DNA of 21,425 nucleotides, taken from positions 7,439 to 28,863 of the forward strand of contig CAJULU010000050.1 in assembly GCA_910587575.1 (NCBI GenBank), written 5' to 3'. Source of the stretch: an uncultured Dorea sp. Lineage in GTDB: Bacteria > Bacillota > Clostridia > Lachnospirales > Lachnospiraceae. Position numbers and translations under genes: made by a program. Positions 1 through 6,766 of the stretch are shown here, one piece after another (positions within the stretch are counted from its first letter, which is position 1; each line of letters opens with the position of its first letter). The notes beneath the pieces were generated by a model. That model searched no databases. It saw nothing but the letters and a program-made list of their open reading frames with translations, and was not told the DNA's origin.

Positions 1-283
1 CCCCGCCTTTCAGAATTCCCGTCAGTTCATCCATCGAATCTGTCCGGCTGGTCACAAAGATGACGGGCACGTCTGACTCTGCCCGTATCTTTGTGCAGAC
101 ATCGAATCCCGGTTCCTCCGGCAGGTTCAGATCCAGCAGTACAAGATCCGGATGCAAAGACAGAATATGGGCGGCAACATCAGAAAACTCAGAAAGAGCC
201 GTTACCTGGTAGCATGCATTTTCTAACAGAATTTTTAATTCCTGCCGGATTACGGAGTCATCTTCTACGATCAGGATATGCAT
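1..283 (-). CDS. Response regulator receiver domain, partial (C-terminus beyond left edge)
   Basis: The 94 visible residues form the first part of a CheY-like receiver domain, begin MHILIVEDD and run off the left edge. Visible features are the acidic pocket (E7, D8, D9), the phospho-acceptor D51 in LVLLDLNLP, and the switch threonine in the VIFVTS strand (about residue 78). The pattern resembles OmpR/PhoB-type regulators, such as those partnered with bacitracin-sensing kinases, but the DNA-binding half is not visible, so the subclass is inference. The start ATG lies inside the end of gpmI (13-base overlap, different frame), with GGAAAGAG a short way upstream. Translation may therefore be coupled to gpmI. 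A sensor kinase would be expected next, outside the window. Confidence 0.9.
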   Translation of the reverse strand, partial: MHILIVEDDSVIRQELKILLENACYQVTALSEFSDVAAHILSLHPDLVLLDLNLPEEPGFDVCTKIRAESDVPVIFVTSRTDSMDELTGILKGG

Positions 284-1815
284 GTAAGCAGGCTCTTTCC
301 GGTCATTTCCTTCGGCTGTTCCATACCCATCAGCTCAATCAGCGTCGGTGCAATATCCGCCAGACATCCGCCCTCACGAAGCTTGTAAGCCGGATCTGCA
401 TTCACCAGAATAAACGGCACCGGATTCGTGGTATGGGCGGTGAACGGTTCCCCTGTCTCTTCGTCAATCAGCTGCTCCGCATTCCCGTGATCCGCACAGA
501 TAAATATCTGTCCGTTCACTTCCTTCACTGCCTCCACAGCCTTGCCTACACATTCGTCCACGGCTTCAATGGCCTTCACTGCCGCAGCTTCCACTCCCGT
601 ATGTCCTACCATGTCCGGATTTGCGAAATTAATGATGATGACATCATAATTACCGGAACGGATGGCTCCCGTCAGCTTGTCACATACCTCATATGCGCTC
701 ATCTCCGGTTTCAGGTCATAAGTGGCCACCTTAGGAGAGTTCACAAGAATCCGGTCCTCCCCTTCATTAGGCTCTTCTACGCCGCCGTTAAAGAAGAAGG
801 TCACATGGGCATACTTCTCTGTCTCGGCAATACGCGCCTGCTTCTTTCCATTCGAAGCAAGGAATTCTCCAAACGTGTTGGTAATCTCTTCCTTAACGAA
901 AGCCACCTGCTTATTCTCAATGGTCACGTCATACTCTGTAAAGCATACATAACAGGTCCTGACTCTAACGCCCCGGTCAAATCCGGTAAACTCATCATCA
1001 CAGAATGTCCTCGTAATCTCCCTTGCACGGTCCGGACGGAAATTAAAGAAGATAATCGAATCATTGTCCTGAATCGTTGCCACCGGCGCACCGTCTCTGG
1101 TTACTACCGTAGGAAGTACGAACTCATCCGTGGTATCCTTATCATAAGAAGCCTGGATTCCTTCCGGTCCGCTGACTGCCCTCTCGCCCTCTCCGAATAC
1201 CATTGCGCGATAAGCCTTCTCCACACGGTCCCAGCGGTTATCACGGTCCATGGCATAGTAACGTCCCATGACCGTCGCCACTTCGCCTACGCCAATCTCT
1301 TTCATCTTATCTGCAAGCTGCTCCACATATTCCTTACCGGAAGCAGGAGGAGTATCACGCCCATCTAAGAAACAGTGTACATACACCTTCTCAATTCCCT
1401 GGCGTTTTGCCAGTTCCAGAAGACCGTAGATATGCGTATTGTGGCTGTGTACTCCTCCGTCGGACACCAGTCCGTACAGATGAAGGGCGCTGTGATTCTT
1501 CTTCACATTCTCACATGCCGCAAGAAGCGCAGGATTCTGAAAGAAGTCTCCGTCCTGGATTGCCTTCGTAATCTTGGTAAGATCCTGGTACACGATACGC
1601 CCTGCGCCCATGTTCAGGTGTCCCACCTCTGAATTTCCCATCTGCCCGTCCGGAAGCCCTACTGCCAGACCGCTTGCATTTCCTCTTACAAACGGGCACT
1701 CAGCCATCAGCTTGTCCATGACAGGAGTCCTGCCTTTCGCAACAGCATTTCCATCCGTCTTCTCATTCAGTCCATAGCCATCCAAAATCATCAGCACTGT
1801 TGGTTTCTTGTTCAT
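271..1815 (-). CDS. gpmI: 2,3-bisphosphoglycerate-independent phosphoglycerate mutase
   Basis: Cytosolic enzyme interconverting 3- and 2-phosphoglycerate in lower glycolysis, using two metal ions (usually Mn) and a phosphoserine intermediate. At 514 residues it is full length for the family. The N-terminal metal site is seen in MILDGYG (D12). The catalytic serine is S62 in GNSEVGHLNMG. Further family motifs are FNFRPDRARE in the middle and ICADHGNAEQ and TAHTTNPVPF near the end. The start is supported by AAAGGAG about 12 bases upstream. It lies 54 bases downstream of the esterase gene with no clear promoter or terminator between, so they may be co-transcribed. The 3' end overlaps the following response regulator. 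It is the last glycolytic gene of the local cluster; no enolase gene is in the window. Confidence 0.98.
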   Translation of the reverse strand: MNKKPTVLMILDGYGLNEKTDGNAVAKGRTPVMDKLMAECPFVRGNASGLAVGLPDGQMGNSEVGHLNMGAGRIVYQDLTKITKAIQDGDFFQNPALLAACENVKKNHSALHLYGLVSDGGVHSHNTHIYGLLELAKRQGIEKVYVHCFLDGRDTPPASGKEYVEQLADKMKEIGVGEVATVMGRYYAMDRDNRWDRVEKAYRAMVFGEGERAVSGPEGIQASYDKDTTDEFVLPTVVTRDGAPVATIQDNDSIIFFNFRPDRAREITRTFCDDEFTGFDRGVRVRTCYVCFTEYDVTIENKQVAFVKEEITNTFGEFLASNGKKQARIAETEKYAHVTFFFNGGVEEPNEGEDRILVNSPKVATYDLKPEMSAYEVCDKLTGAIRSGNYDVIIINFANPDMVGHTGVEAAAVKAIEAVDECVGKAVEAVKEVNGQIFICADHGNAEQLIDEETGEPFTAHTTNPVPFILVNADPAYKLREGGCLADIAPTLIELMGMEQPKEMTGKSLLTCIS

Positions 1816-1869
1816 AATGCCTTAACACTCCTTTGCTCATCTTTTTTCATTCATTTCTCAATGGAAAAC

Positions 1870-2697
1870 CTACGCAAATAACCTCAAAAGCCACGCATCC
1901 GCAAGAGAGGCCCACTGTGCGCATTCCTTCTGGACCCCCGCCCCGTTGGCACGTTCCACGATCGGACTTGCAAGGCTTAGTCCATGCTCCCCCTCAGGAA
2001 AGATATGCAGTTCCGCCGGTATCCCTGCCTTACGGAGGGCAGACGTCAGCATCAGTGAATTCTCCACAGGTACGGTGTCGTCTTCCATGGTATGCCAGAT
2101 AAAACATGGCGGCATGGTTTCTGTCACCTGTTTCTCGATGGATACCTTCTCTGCCTGCGCCTCATAATCTTCCCCCAATAGATTCTCGAAACTTCCCATA
2201 TGGGCGTATGCCGGATCAGAAGTAATGACCGGATAACTCAGCATGATCCCTCTGGGCCTCCGTTCCTCTGACCTGACTCCAAGGGGTACAAGCAGAAAAT
2301 CCTCATTCCAGAATGCTCCGTAGCATGCGGCAAGATGTCCGCCGGCCGAAGACCCCTGTACCACAATCCTGTCCATATCCACGTTCCATTCTTCCCGATG
2401 CTCCCGGATGACCCCAAACGCCTTTCCCACCTCTAATAACGGAACCGGGAAACGGACCGGAGCCGTGGAATAGCGCAGCACACATGCATGATACCCCTGG
2501 TTGAGAAAATGCATCGCCGTCGGCTCTCCTTCCCTGTAGCTGGTCCGCTCATAACCGCCTCCCGGACAGATCAGAATCAGCGGACGCTTCTCAATCTTCA
2601 GACTCCTTCCGTCATGGGGCGTGTCCAGGATATATGCCTGAAGTCTTGCATCATCTGCAGATCCCGGAACCTGTACAGATATCTCTCTGTAAATCAT
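1870..2697 (-). CDS. Alpha/beta-hydrolase, acetyl-esterase (BD-FAE/Axe-like)
   Basis: Predicted 275-residue serine hydrolase of the alpha/beta fold, probably removing acetyl or other short acyl groups from carbohydrates or small molecules. The oxyanion-hole loop CPGGGYE is at about 44-50, the nucleophile elbow GSSAGGH gives S117, the acid is probably D207 in MEDDTVPV, and the base is H238 in GEHGL. These match the Axe7/BD-FAE acyl-esterase group within the esterase/lipase superfamily. No signal peptide is visible, so it should be cytosolic. The start has GGGAGGA about nine bases upstream. A TATAAT box lies at 2744-2749, so it probably has its own promoter. Its position between tpiA and gpmI interrupts the glycolytic cluster and says little about substrate. 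The exact substrate cannot be read from the sequence. Confidence 0.88.
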   Translation of the reverse strand: MIYREISVQVPGSADDARLQAYILDTPHDGRSLKIEKRPLILICPGGGYERTSYREGEPTAMHFLNQGYHACVLRYSTAPVRFPVPLLEVGKAFGVIREHREEWNVDMDRIVVQGSSAGGHLAACYGAFWNEDFLLVPLGVRSEERRPRGIMLSYPVITSDPAYAHMGSFENLLGEDYEAQAEKVSIEKQVTETMPPCFIWHTMEDDTVPVENSLMLTSALRKAGIPAELHIFPEGEHGLSLASPIVERANGAGVQKECAQWASLADAWLLRLFA

Positions 2698-2743
2698 AAG
2701 ATCAGTCCTCCCTGTCAGTTTTCAGTTTCTTACCGCCAGAATC

Positions 2744-2749
2744 ATTATA
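2744..2749 (-). promoter_or_regulatory. -10 box for the esterase (and possibly gpmI) transcript
   Basis: On the minus strand a perfect TATAAT lies about 47 bases upstream of the esterase ATG. The -35 region 17 bases further upstream is T-rich and not canonical, so this is a moderate promoter call. No terminator is apparent between the SEC-C remnant and this site. Confidence 0.5.
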
Positions 2750-2786
2750 CAATAAGTGGTAAAAAAAGAAAATAACCTTCCTGCAT

Positions 2787-3096
2787 TTATTTATTCATAC
2801 AGCAATGCTTGTACTTCTTCCCGCTCCCACAGGGACACGGGTCATTCCGGCCTATCTTCTTCCCGCTCCTTACATACGGCTGCTCATTCTCATAAACCAC
2901 TGTCCCCATCTGCCTTGCCTTCTCCTGGGGATATTTTTCAAAATAGACAGCTCCGCCGACATATTGCGCAAGACGGGCGTACTGCTTTAACATACTGCTT
3001 TTCAGATACTCCAGATTCTTTCCTTCCCTCAGCTGTTCGGCAAAGTTTCCGAACTAACTTCAGAAGGCCTGCCCGTTCCTCTTCGAACTCTTTTAC
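2787..3096 (-). pseudogene. SEC-C metal-binding motif protein, frameshifted and 5'-decayed
   Basis: The C-terminal part ends in a classic SEC-C zinc-binding motif (IGRNDPCPCGSGKKYKHCC), as found at the tail of SecA and in many small proteins. The longest ATG-started frame (2787-2993) gives only 68 residues and has no good ribosome binding site. The same frame stays protein-like upstream to 3053, where it meets a stop. Removing one base from the AAA run (plus-strand TTT at 3046-3048) joins it smoothly to another open stretch: KEFEEERAGLLKLV followed by RNFAEQLREGKNLEYLK. That upstream stretch has no ATG, GTG or TTG start. I infer a gene disrupted by a one-base insertion with a decayed 5' end. 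Alternatively a short functional protein starts at 2993, or the base is a sequencing error. Confidence 0.55.
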
Positions 3097-3105
3097 CTGC
3101 TTTTT

Positions 3106-3111
3106 ATTATA
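3106..3111 (-). promoter_or_regulatory. Extended -10 element (TGGTATAAT) before the SEC-C remnant
   Basis: Minus-strand TGnTATAAT matches an extended -10 promoter. No canonical -35 is seen. It lies just upstream of the coding-like stretch of the SEC-C remnant and partly inside its open frame, so it may be a relic promoter or coincidence. Confidence 0.4.
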
Positions 3112-3181
3112 CCATAGATATCCATATAATTGGGGAAATAAATAGGAAATTTACAGACTCGGGAAATAACTGCCGAAAACC

Positions 3182-3227
3182 CAGAAGGCTGTCTGACCGG
3201 ATTTCCTCCCAATCAGACAGCCTTCTG
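3182..3227 (-). terminator. Rho-independent-type terminator after tpiA
   Basis: A perfect 15-bp inverted repeat (3182-3196 with 3213-3227, arm CAGAAGGCTGTCTGA) with a 16-base loop lies 17 bases past the tpiA stop. Reading on the minus strand it is followed by GGGTTTTCGG, a short T-run. It probably ends the pgk-tpiA transcript and separates it from the SEC-C, esterase and gpmI genes. Confidence 0.85.
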
Positions 3228-3244
3228 TGAATCTTACCAGATTC

Positions 3245-3994
3245 CTACTTGTAATTTACAATCTTGCCAAAATCAGCTTTCAGAGAAGCCCCGCCTACAA
3301 GACCTCCGTCAATGTCTGCCTGTGCAAACAGATCCGCTGCCGTAGCCGCATTCACAGATCCGCCGTACTGGATACGGATTTCTGCAGCCGTCGCATCATC
3401 ATATACTTCTGCGATACATGCACGGATTCCTGCGCAGACTTCCTGCGCCTGCTCTGTGGTAGCCGTCTTGCCTGTTCCGATTGCCCAGATAGGCTCATAA
3501 GCGATGACTGCCGTCTTCGCCTGGTCTGCCGTTACATTCTGGAAACCAACCTTCACCTGCTGACGGATGAAATCCATGGTCACTCCCTGCTCTCTCTGCT
3601 CTAAGCTCTCGCCGCAGCACATAATCGGAGTGATGCCGTGCTCGAAAGCTTTCAGAACCTTCTTATTCACATCCTCGTTGGTCTCGCCGAAGTACTCTCT
3701 TCTCTCAGAATGTCCGAGAACCACGTATTTTACACCTGCATCCACCAGCATATTCGGGGAAATCTCACCTGTGTAAGCGCCGCTCTCCTCGAAATACATA
3801 TTCTCTGCACCTACCTGGATGTTGGTTCCCTTCGCTGCCTCAACAACCGGAACAATGTCAATCGCAGGTACGCAGAATACTACGTCAACCTCGTCATTTG
3901 CTACTAATGGTTTTAACTCTTCAACCAGTGCAACCGCCTCACTCGGAGTCTTGTTCATCTTCCAGTTGCCTGCAATAATTTTTCTTCTTGCCAT
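3245..3994 (-). CDS. tpiA: Triose-phosphate isomerase
   Basis: Cytosolic TIM-barrel enzyme interconverting dihydroxyacetone phosphate and glyceraldehyde 3-phosphate. At 249 residues it is full length. Catalytic residues are visible: N10 and K12 in GNWKMN, H95 in VVLGHSERR, and E167 in AYEPIWAIGTGK, whose GTGK marks the flexible phosphate-closing loop 6. The C-terminal phosphate-binding motifs IQYGGSV and GGLVGGASL are also present. AAGGAG precedes the ATG by about ten bases. It follows pgk by 131 bases on the same strand, with a REP-like repeat pair in the gap, and is followed by a strong terminator. Transcription from the pgk side is likely because no promoter is obvious in the spacer. Confidence 0.98.
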   Translation of the reverse strand: MARRKIIAGNWKMNKTPSEAVALVEELKPLVANDEVDVVFCVPAIDIVPVVEAAKGTNIQVGAENMYFEESGAYTGEISPNMLVDAGVKYVVLGHSERREYFGETNEDVNKKVLKAFEHGITPIMCCGESLEQREQGVTMDFIRQQVKVGFQNVTADQAKTAVIAYEPIWAIGTGKTATTEQAQEVCAGIRACIAEVYDDATAAEIRIQYGGSVNAATAADLFAQADIDGGLVGGASLKADFGKIVNYK

Positions 3995-4050
3995 GATCTG
4001 AAATCTCCTTATATAATATTTTCAAGCTTGTTACGGGTATGTTCGCCTCT

Positions 4051-4121
4051 CTAGGCTCGTGAAATACCTCGCCAAGTTCGGCGAACTAGGTAAACGCTAG
4101 GCTCGAAAGAACCTCGCCAAG
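4051..4121. repeat. Tandem pair of REP-like repeats in the pgk-tpiA spacer
   Basis: Two imperfect direct copies, 4051-4076 and 4097-4121, share CTAGGCTCG at one end and ACCTCGCCAAG at the other, separated by a 20-base linker. Each copy can form an imperfect hairpin between CTAGGC and GCCAAG. A near-palindrome, GTTCGGCGAAC (4076-4086), lies between them. The layout resembles clustered extragenic palindromes in an intercistronic gap, where such elements often stabilise upstream mRNA or attenuate downstream expression. Whether related copies occur elsewhere in the genome cannot be seen here. Confidence 0.65.
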
Positions 4122-4125
4122 CTTT

Positions 4126-5319
4126 TTACCTATCGTTTGCAGCTGCTACGCCTGGTAATTCTTTGCCTTCCAGGAATTCAAGAGATGCGCCGCCGCCTGT
4201 GGAAATGTGGGTCATCTTATCGCCGTATCCAAGCTGGTTCACTGCCGCCGCAGAATCACCGCCGCCGATGATCGTGGTCGCTTCCGTGTCAGCCAGCGCC
4301 TTGGCAACTGCCTCTGTACCGCCGGCAAACTTCGGCATCTCGAAGCATCCCATAGGTCCGTTCCATACAACCGTCTTCGCATCCTGTACTGCGTCACAGA
4401 AAATCTTCACGGTATCCGGTCCGATGTCCAGTCCCTGCCATCCATCCGGGATCTCTCCGGCTTTGACAACCTTGCTGTCTGCGCTGTTCGAGAAATCATC
4501 CGCAATCACCGAATCAACAGGAAGCAGTAACTTCACGCCCTTCTCCTCTGCCTTCTTCAGCATATTCAGAGCATACTCGCAGTAATCAGCTTCCAGAAGA
4601 GAGCCGCCGACGCTTCCGCCCTGTGCCTTTGAGAACGTATAGGACATTCCGCCGCCGATAATCAGGGTATCCACTTTGTCAAGCAGGTTCTCGATCACGG
4701 AAATCTTGCTGGAAACTTTTGCTCCGCCCAGAATCGCAACAAAAGGTCTCTCCGGATTGTTCACCGCATTTCCAAGGAAATCAATCTCCTTCTGCATTAA
4801 GTAACCAACTACCGCCGTATCCACAAACTGGGTTACACCTACATTGGAGCAGTGGGCACGATGGGCAGTTCCAAAGGCGTCATTTACAAACACGTCACAC
4901 AGAGAAGCCAGATCCTTGCTGAACGCCTCGCCGTTCTTGGTCTCCTCGATTCTGTAACGGGTGTTCTCAAGAAGTACCACTTCTCCATCCTGCATAGCCT
5001 CCACGGCTGCTCTGGCATTCTCTCCCACAACCTCTGCATCTGCTGCAAACTTCACATCCTGTCCAAGAAGTTCAGCCAGACGCTTTGCTACCGGCGCCAG
5101 GGATAATTCCGGCTTCGGCTCTCCCTTCGGCTTTCCAAGGTGTGAACACAGAATAATCTTTCCGCCGTCAGCGATCAGCTTCTTGATTGTCGGAAGCGCA
5201 GCCACCAGACGGTTCTCATCTGTAATCTTTCCGTCAATCAGCGGTACGTTGAAGTCACATCTTACCAGCACTTTTTTTCCTTTTACATTAATATCATCTA
5301 CTGATTTTTTATTAAGCAT
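4126..5319 (-). CDS. pgk: Phosphoglycerate kinase
   Basis: Cytosolic kinase transferring phosphate from 1,3-bisphosphoglycerate to ADP. Family motifs in order are VLVRCDFNVPL (substrate-binding N-terminal domain), ILCSHLGKPKG, LLENTRY, FVNDAFGTAHRAH, AILGGAKVSSK, and the C-terminal nucleotide-domain motifs NGPMGCFE and IIGGGDSAAA, then STGGGASLEFLEG. I chose the ATG at 5319, giving 397 residues starting MLNKKSVDD, because this is the usual Pgk N-terminus. The frame stays open to an ATG at 5415, which would add 32 residues, and neither start has a strong ribosome binding site. The gene follows gap across a hairpin terminator and a structured leader, so it is probably controlled separately. tpiA lies downstream. 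Confidence 0.96.
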   Translation of the reverse strand: MLNKKSVDDINVKGKKVLVRCDFNVPLIDGKITDENRLVAALPTIKKLIADGGKIILCSHLGKPKGEPKPELSLAPVAKRLAELLGQDVKFAADAEVVGENARAAVEAMQDGEVVLLENTRYRIEETKNGEAFSKDLASLCDVFVNDAFGTAHRAHCSNVGVTQFVDTAVVGYLMQKEIDFLGNAVNNPERPFVAILGGAKVSSKISVIENLLDKVDTLIIGGGMSYTFSKAQGGSVGGSLLEADYCEYALNMLKKAEEKGVKLLLPVDSVIADDFSNSADSKVVKAGEIPDGWQGLDIGPDTVKIFCDAVQDAKTVVWNGPMGCFEMPKFAGGTEAVAKALADTEATTIIGGGDSAAAVNQLGYGDKMTHISTGGGASLEFLEGKELPGVAAANDR

Positions 5320-5346
5320 GTAAAACTGTCCGCTGCCTCTGTGACA

Positions 5347-5424
5347 CAGAATATCCGCCAGATATTCTGCGGGGCAGCTTTCCCCTTTCTTTATCAATAC
5401 TTTGCAGACATCCATACCGGATGT
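5347..5424 (-). promoter_or_regulatory. Structured leader upstream of pgk (three inverted repeats)
   Basis: Three consecutive inverted repeats lie between the gap terminator and the pgk ATG: ACATCC/GGATGT (5408-5424), GGGG/CCCC (5371-5385), and a perfect 9-bp arm CAGAATATC with a 5-base loop (5347-5369). The last ends 28 bases before the start codon. They could be a repressor operator, a folded 5' leader, or both. I recognise no known riboswitch or CggR-type site, and no consensus promoter is obvious in this stretch. Confidence 0.45.
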
Positions 5425-5458
5425 GCCGCTTACATTCCCGTCTGAAACCCTGCTTATG

Positions 5459-5491
5459 AAAAAGGATCCGGTCCTTAATCAGACCGGACCC
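5459..5491 (-). terminator. Rho-independent terminator after gap
   Basis: Inverted repeat 5464-5473 with 5482-5491 (GGGTCCGGTC pairing with GACCGGATCC on the minus strand, one G-T pair), followed directly by five T residues at 5463-5459. It lies 17 bases past the gap stop codon and should at least partly separate gap from pgk. Confidence 0.85.
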
Positions 5492-5507
5492 TTTGGGTAT
5501 TCCAGAA

Positions 5508-6521
5508 TTATGCTAATTCAGAGAAGTATTTGATTGTCCTTACCATCTGGCTTGTGTAGGAATTCTCATTGTCATACCAGGATACTACCTGAACCTCTGT
5601 TGTTCCGTCGCCAACAGGCAGAGCCATTGTCTGTGTAGCATCAAAGAGAGAACCAAATCTCATACCAACGATATCGCTGGATACGATCTCGTCTGTGTTG
5701 TATCCGAAGGACTCATTAGAAGCAGCCTTCATAGCCTCGTTGATCTGATCTACCGTTACTTCGCCGTCTACAACTGCCGTCAGGATTGTTGTGGATCCTG
5801 TAGGTGTAGGAATTCTCTGGGCAGCTCCGATCAGCTTGCCGTTCAGTTCCGGAATAACCAGACCGATTGCCTTAGCTGCGCCTGTGCTGTTCGGTACGAT
5901 ATTCACTGCTGCTGCACGAGATCTTCTCAGATCGCCTTTTCTCTGAGGTCCGTCAAGTGTCATCTGATCGCCTGTGTAAGCATGGATTGTACACATAATA
6001 CCTGACTTAATAGCTGCAAGGTCGTTAAGAGCCTTAGCCATAGGAGCCAGACAGTTTGTTGTACAGGAAGCTGCGGAGATAACGGTATCTTCTGCTGTCA
6101 GCTTGTCATGATTTACATTGTAAACGATAGTAGGAAGGTCATTTCCTGCCGGTGCGGAGATAACGACTTTTCTTGCACCTGCCTTAACATGTGCGGAAGC
6201 TTTCTCTTTTGATGTGTAGAAACCTGTACACTCCAGAACAACGTCTACCTTCAGTTCTCCCCATGGAAGTTCTTCAGCGTTAGCCTTTGCATAAATCTTA
6301 ATCTCTTTGCCGTCAACAATGATAGAGTCCTCTGTTGCCTCTACCTTGTCGCATAAAGCGTATCTGCCCTGTGAAGAGTCATACTTTAACAGGTGAGCAA
6401 GCATCTTAGGAGATGTCAGGTCGTTGATTGCTACAACCTCATACCCTTCTGCTCCAAACATCTGTCTGAATGCAAGACGTCCGATACGTCCGAATCCATT
6501 GATCGCTACTTTTACTGCCAT
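5508..6521 (-). CDS. gap: Glyceraldehyde-3-phosphate dehydrogenase, type I
   Basis: Cytosolic NAD-dependent oxidative phosphorylation of glyceraldehyde 3-phosphate. At 337 residues it is full length. The Rossmann motif INGFGRIGR is at 7-15. D34 in AINDL is the residue associated with NAD rather than NADP preference. The catalytic cysteine is C153 in SAASCTTNC and its partner is H180 in TIHAYTGDQ. The C-terminal SWYDNENSY motif is intact. It has a strong RBS (AGGAGG, eight bases before ATG), a canonical promoter about 100 bases upstream and its own terminator, so it is probably a highly expressed monocistronic or terminator-attenuated first gene of the glycolytic cluster. No cggR-like regulator is adjacent. 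Confidence 0.98.
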   Translation of the reverse strand: MAVKVAINGFGRIGRLAFRQMFGAEGYEVVAINDLTSPKMLAHLLKYDSSQGRYALCDKVEATEDSIIVDGKEIKIYAKANAEELPWGELKVDVVLECTGFYTSKEKASAHVKAGARKVVISAPAGNDLPTIVYNVNHDKLTAEDTVISAASCTTNCLAPMAKALNDLAAIKSGIMCTIHAYTGDQMTLDGPQRKGDLRRSRAAAVNIVPNSTGAAKAIGLVIPELNGKLIGAAQRIPTPTGSTTILTAVVDGEVTVDQINEAMKAASNESFGYNTDEIVSSDIVGMRFGSLFDATQTMALPVGDGTTEVQVVSWYDNENSYTSQMVRTIKYFSELA

Positions 6522-6585
6522 GATTAATTCCTCCTAAAGTTTTATTAACTGTTTACGCAGTCCTATTGGTTGTGAAGCCTTTAAC

Positions 6586-6617
6586 ACCAGTAGATTGTTA
6601 AATAATCCTCAACTGGT
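6586..6617. promoter_or_regulatory. Dyad at the gap transcription start region
   Basis: ACCAGT (6586-6591) and ACTGGT (6612-6617) form a perfect 6-bp inverted repeat with a 20-base spacer, lying immediately downstream of the gap -10 box. It could be a repressor site or a 5' hairpin in the gap leader. The arms are short, so chance is possible. Confidence 0.3.
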
Positions 6618-6621
6618 AATA

Positions 6622-6650
6622 ATTGTACTAAATCTGGTATAAAAATTCAA
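6622..6650 (-). promoter_or_regulatory. gap: Sigma-A promoter of gap
   Basis: On the minus strand TTGAAT (6645-6650) and TACAAT (6622-6627) are separated by exactly 17 bases, a near-consensus vegetative promoter. The predicted start is near 6615, giving an approximately 95-base leader before the gap ATG. Confidence 0.8.
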
Positions 6651-6766
6651 GTGCTTTTCCCATTTTTATGTAACTTGTCTAAAAAGGACTTCTCTTCCTG
6701 TCAAATCTGCATAAAATCGTGCCGTCTCCCGGAATCCTTTCTGTCAGCACCCGGTTTTCATACACA

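Noticed and set aside
91..1368. Long plus-strand open frame (425 codons) opposite gpmI
   Set aside because: It lies antisense to a full-length gpmI with all catalytic motifs, and its own translation shows no recognisable domain, so it is a frame shadow.
4041..4121. CRISPR-like array at the pgk-tpiA spacer
   Set aside because: Only two imperfect copies with one short linker and no cas genes in the window; a REP-like element fits better.
6595..6613. Possible Rex (redox) operator upstream of gap, from the TTGTTAA half-site
   Set aside because: Only one half-site matches the TTGTTAA-N4-TTAACAA pattern; the other half is too poor to call.
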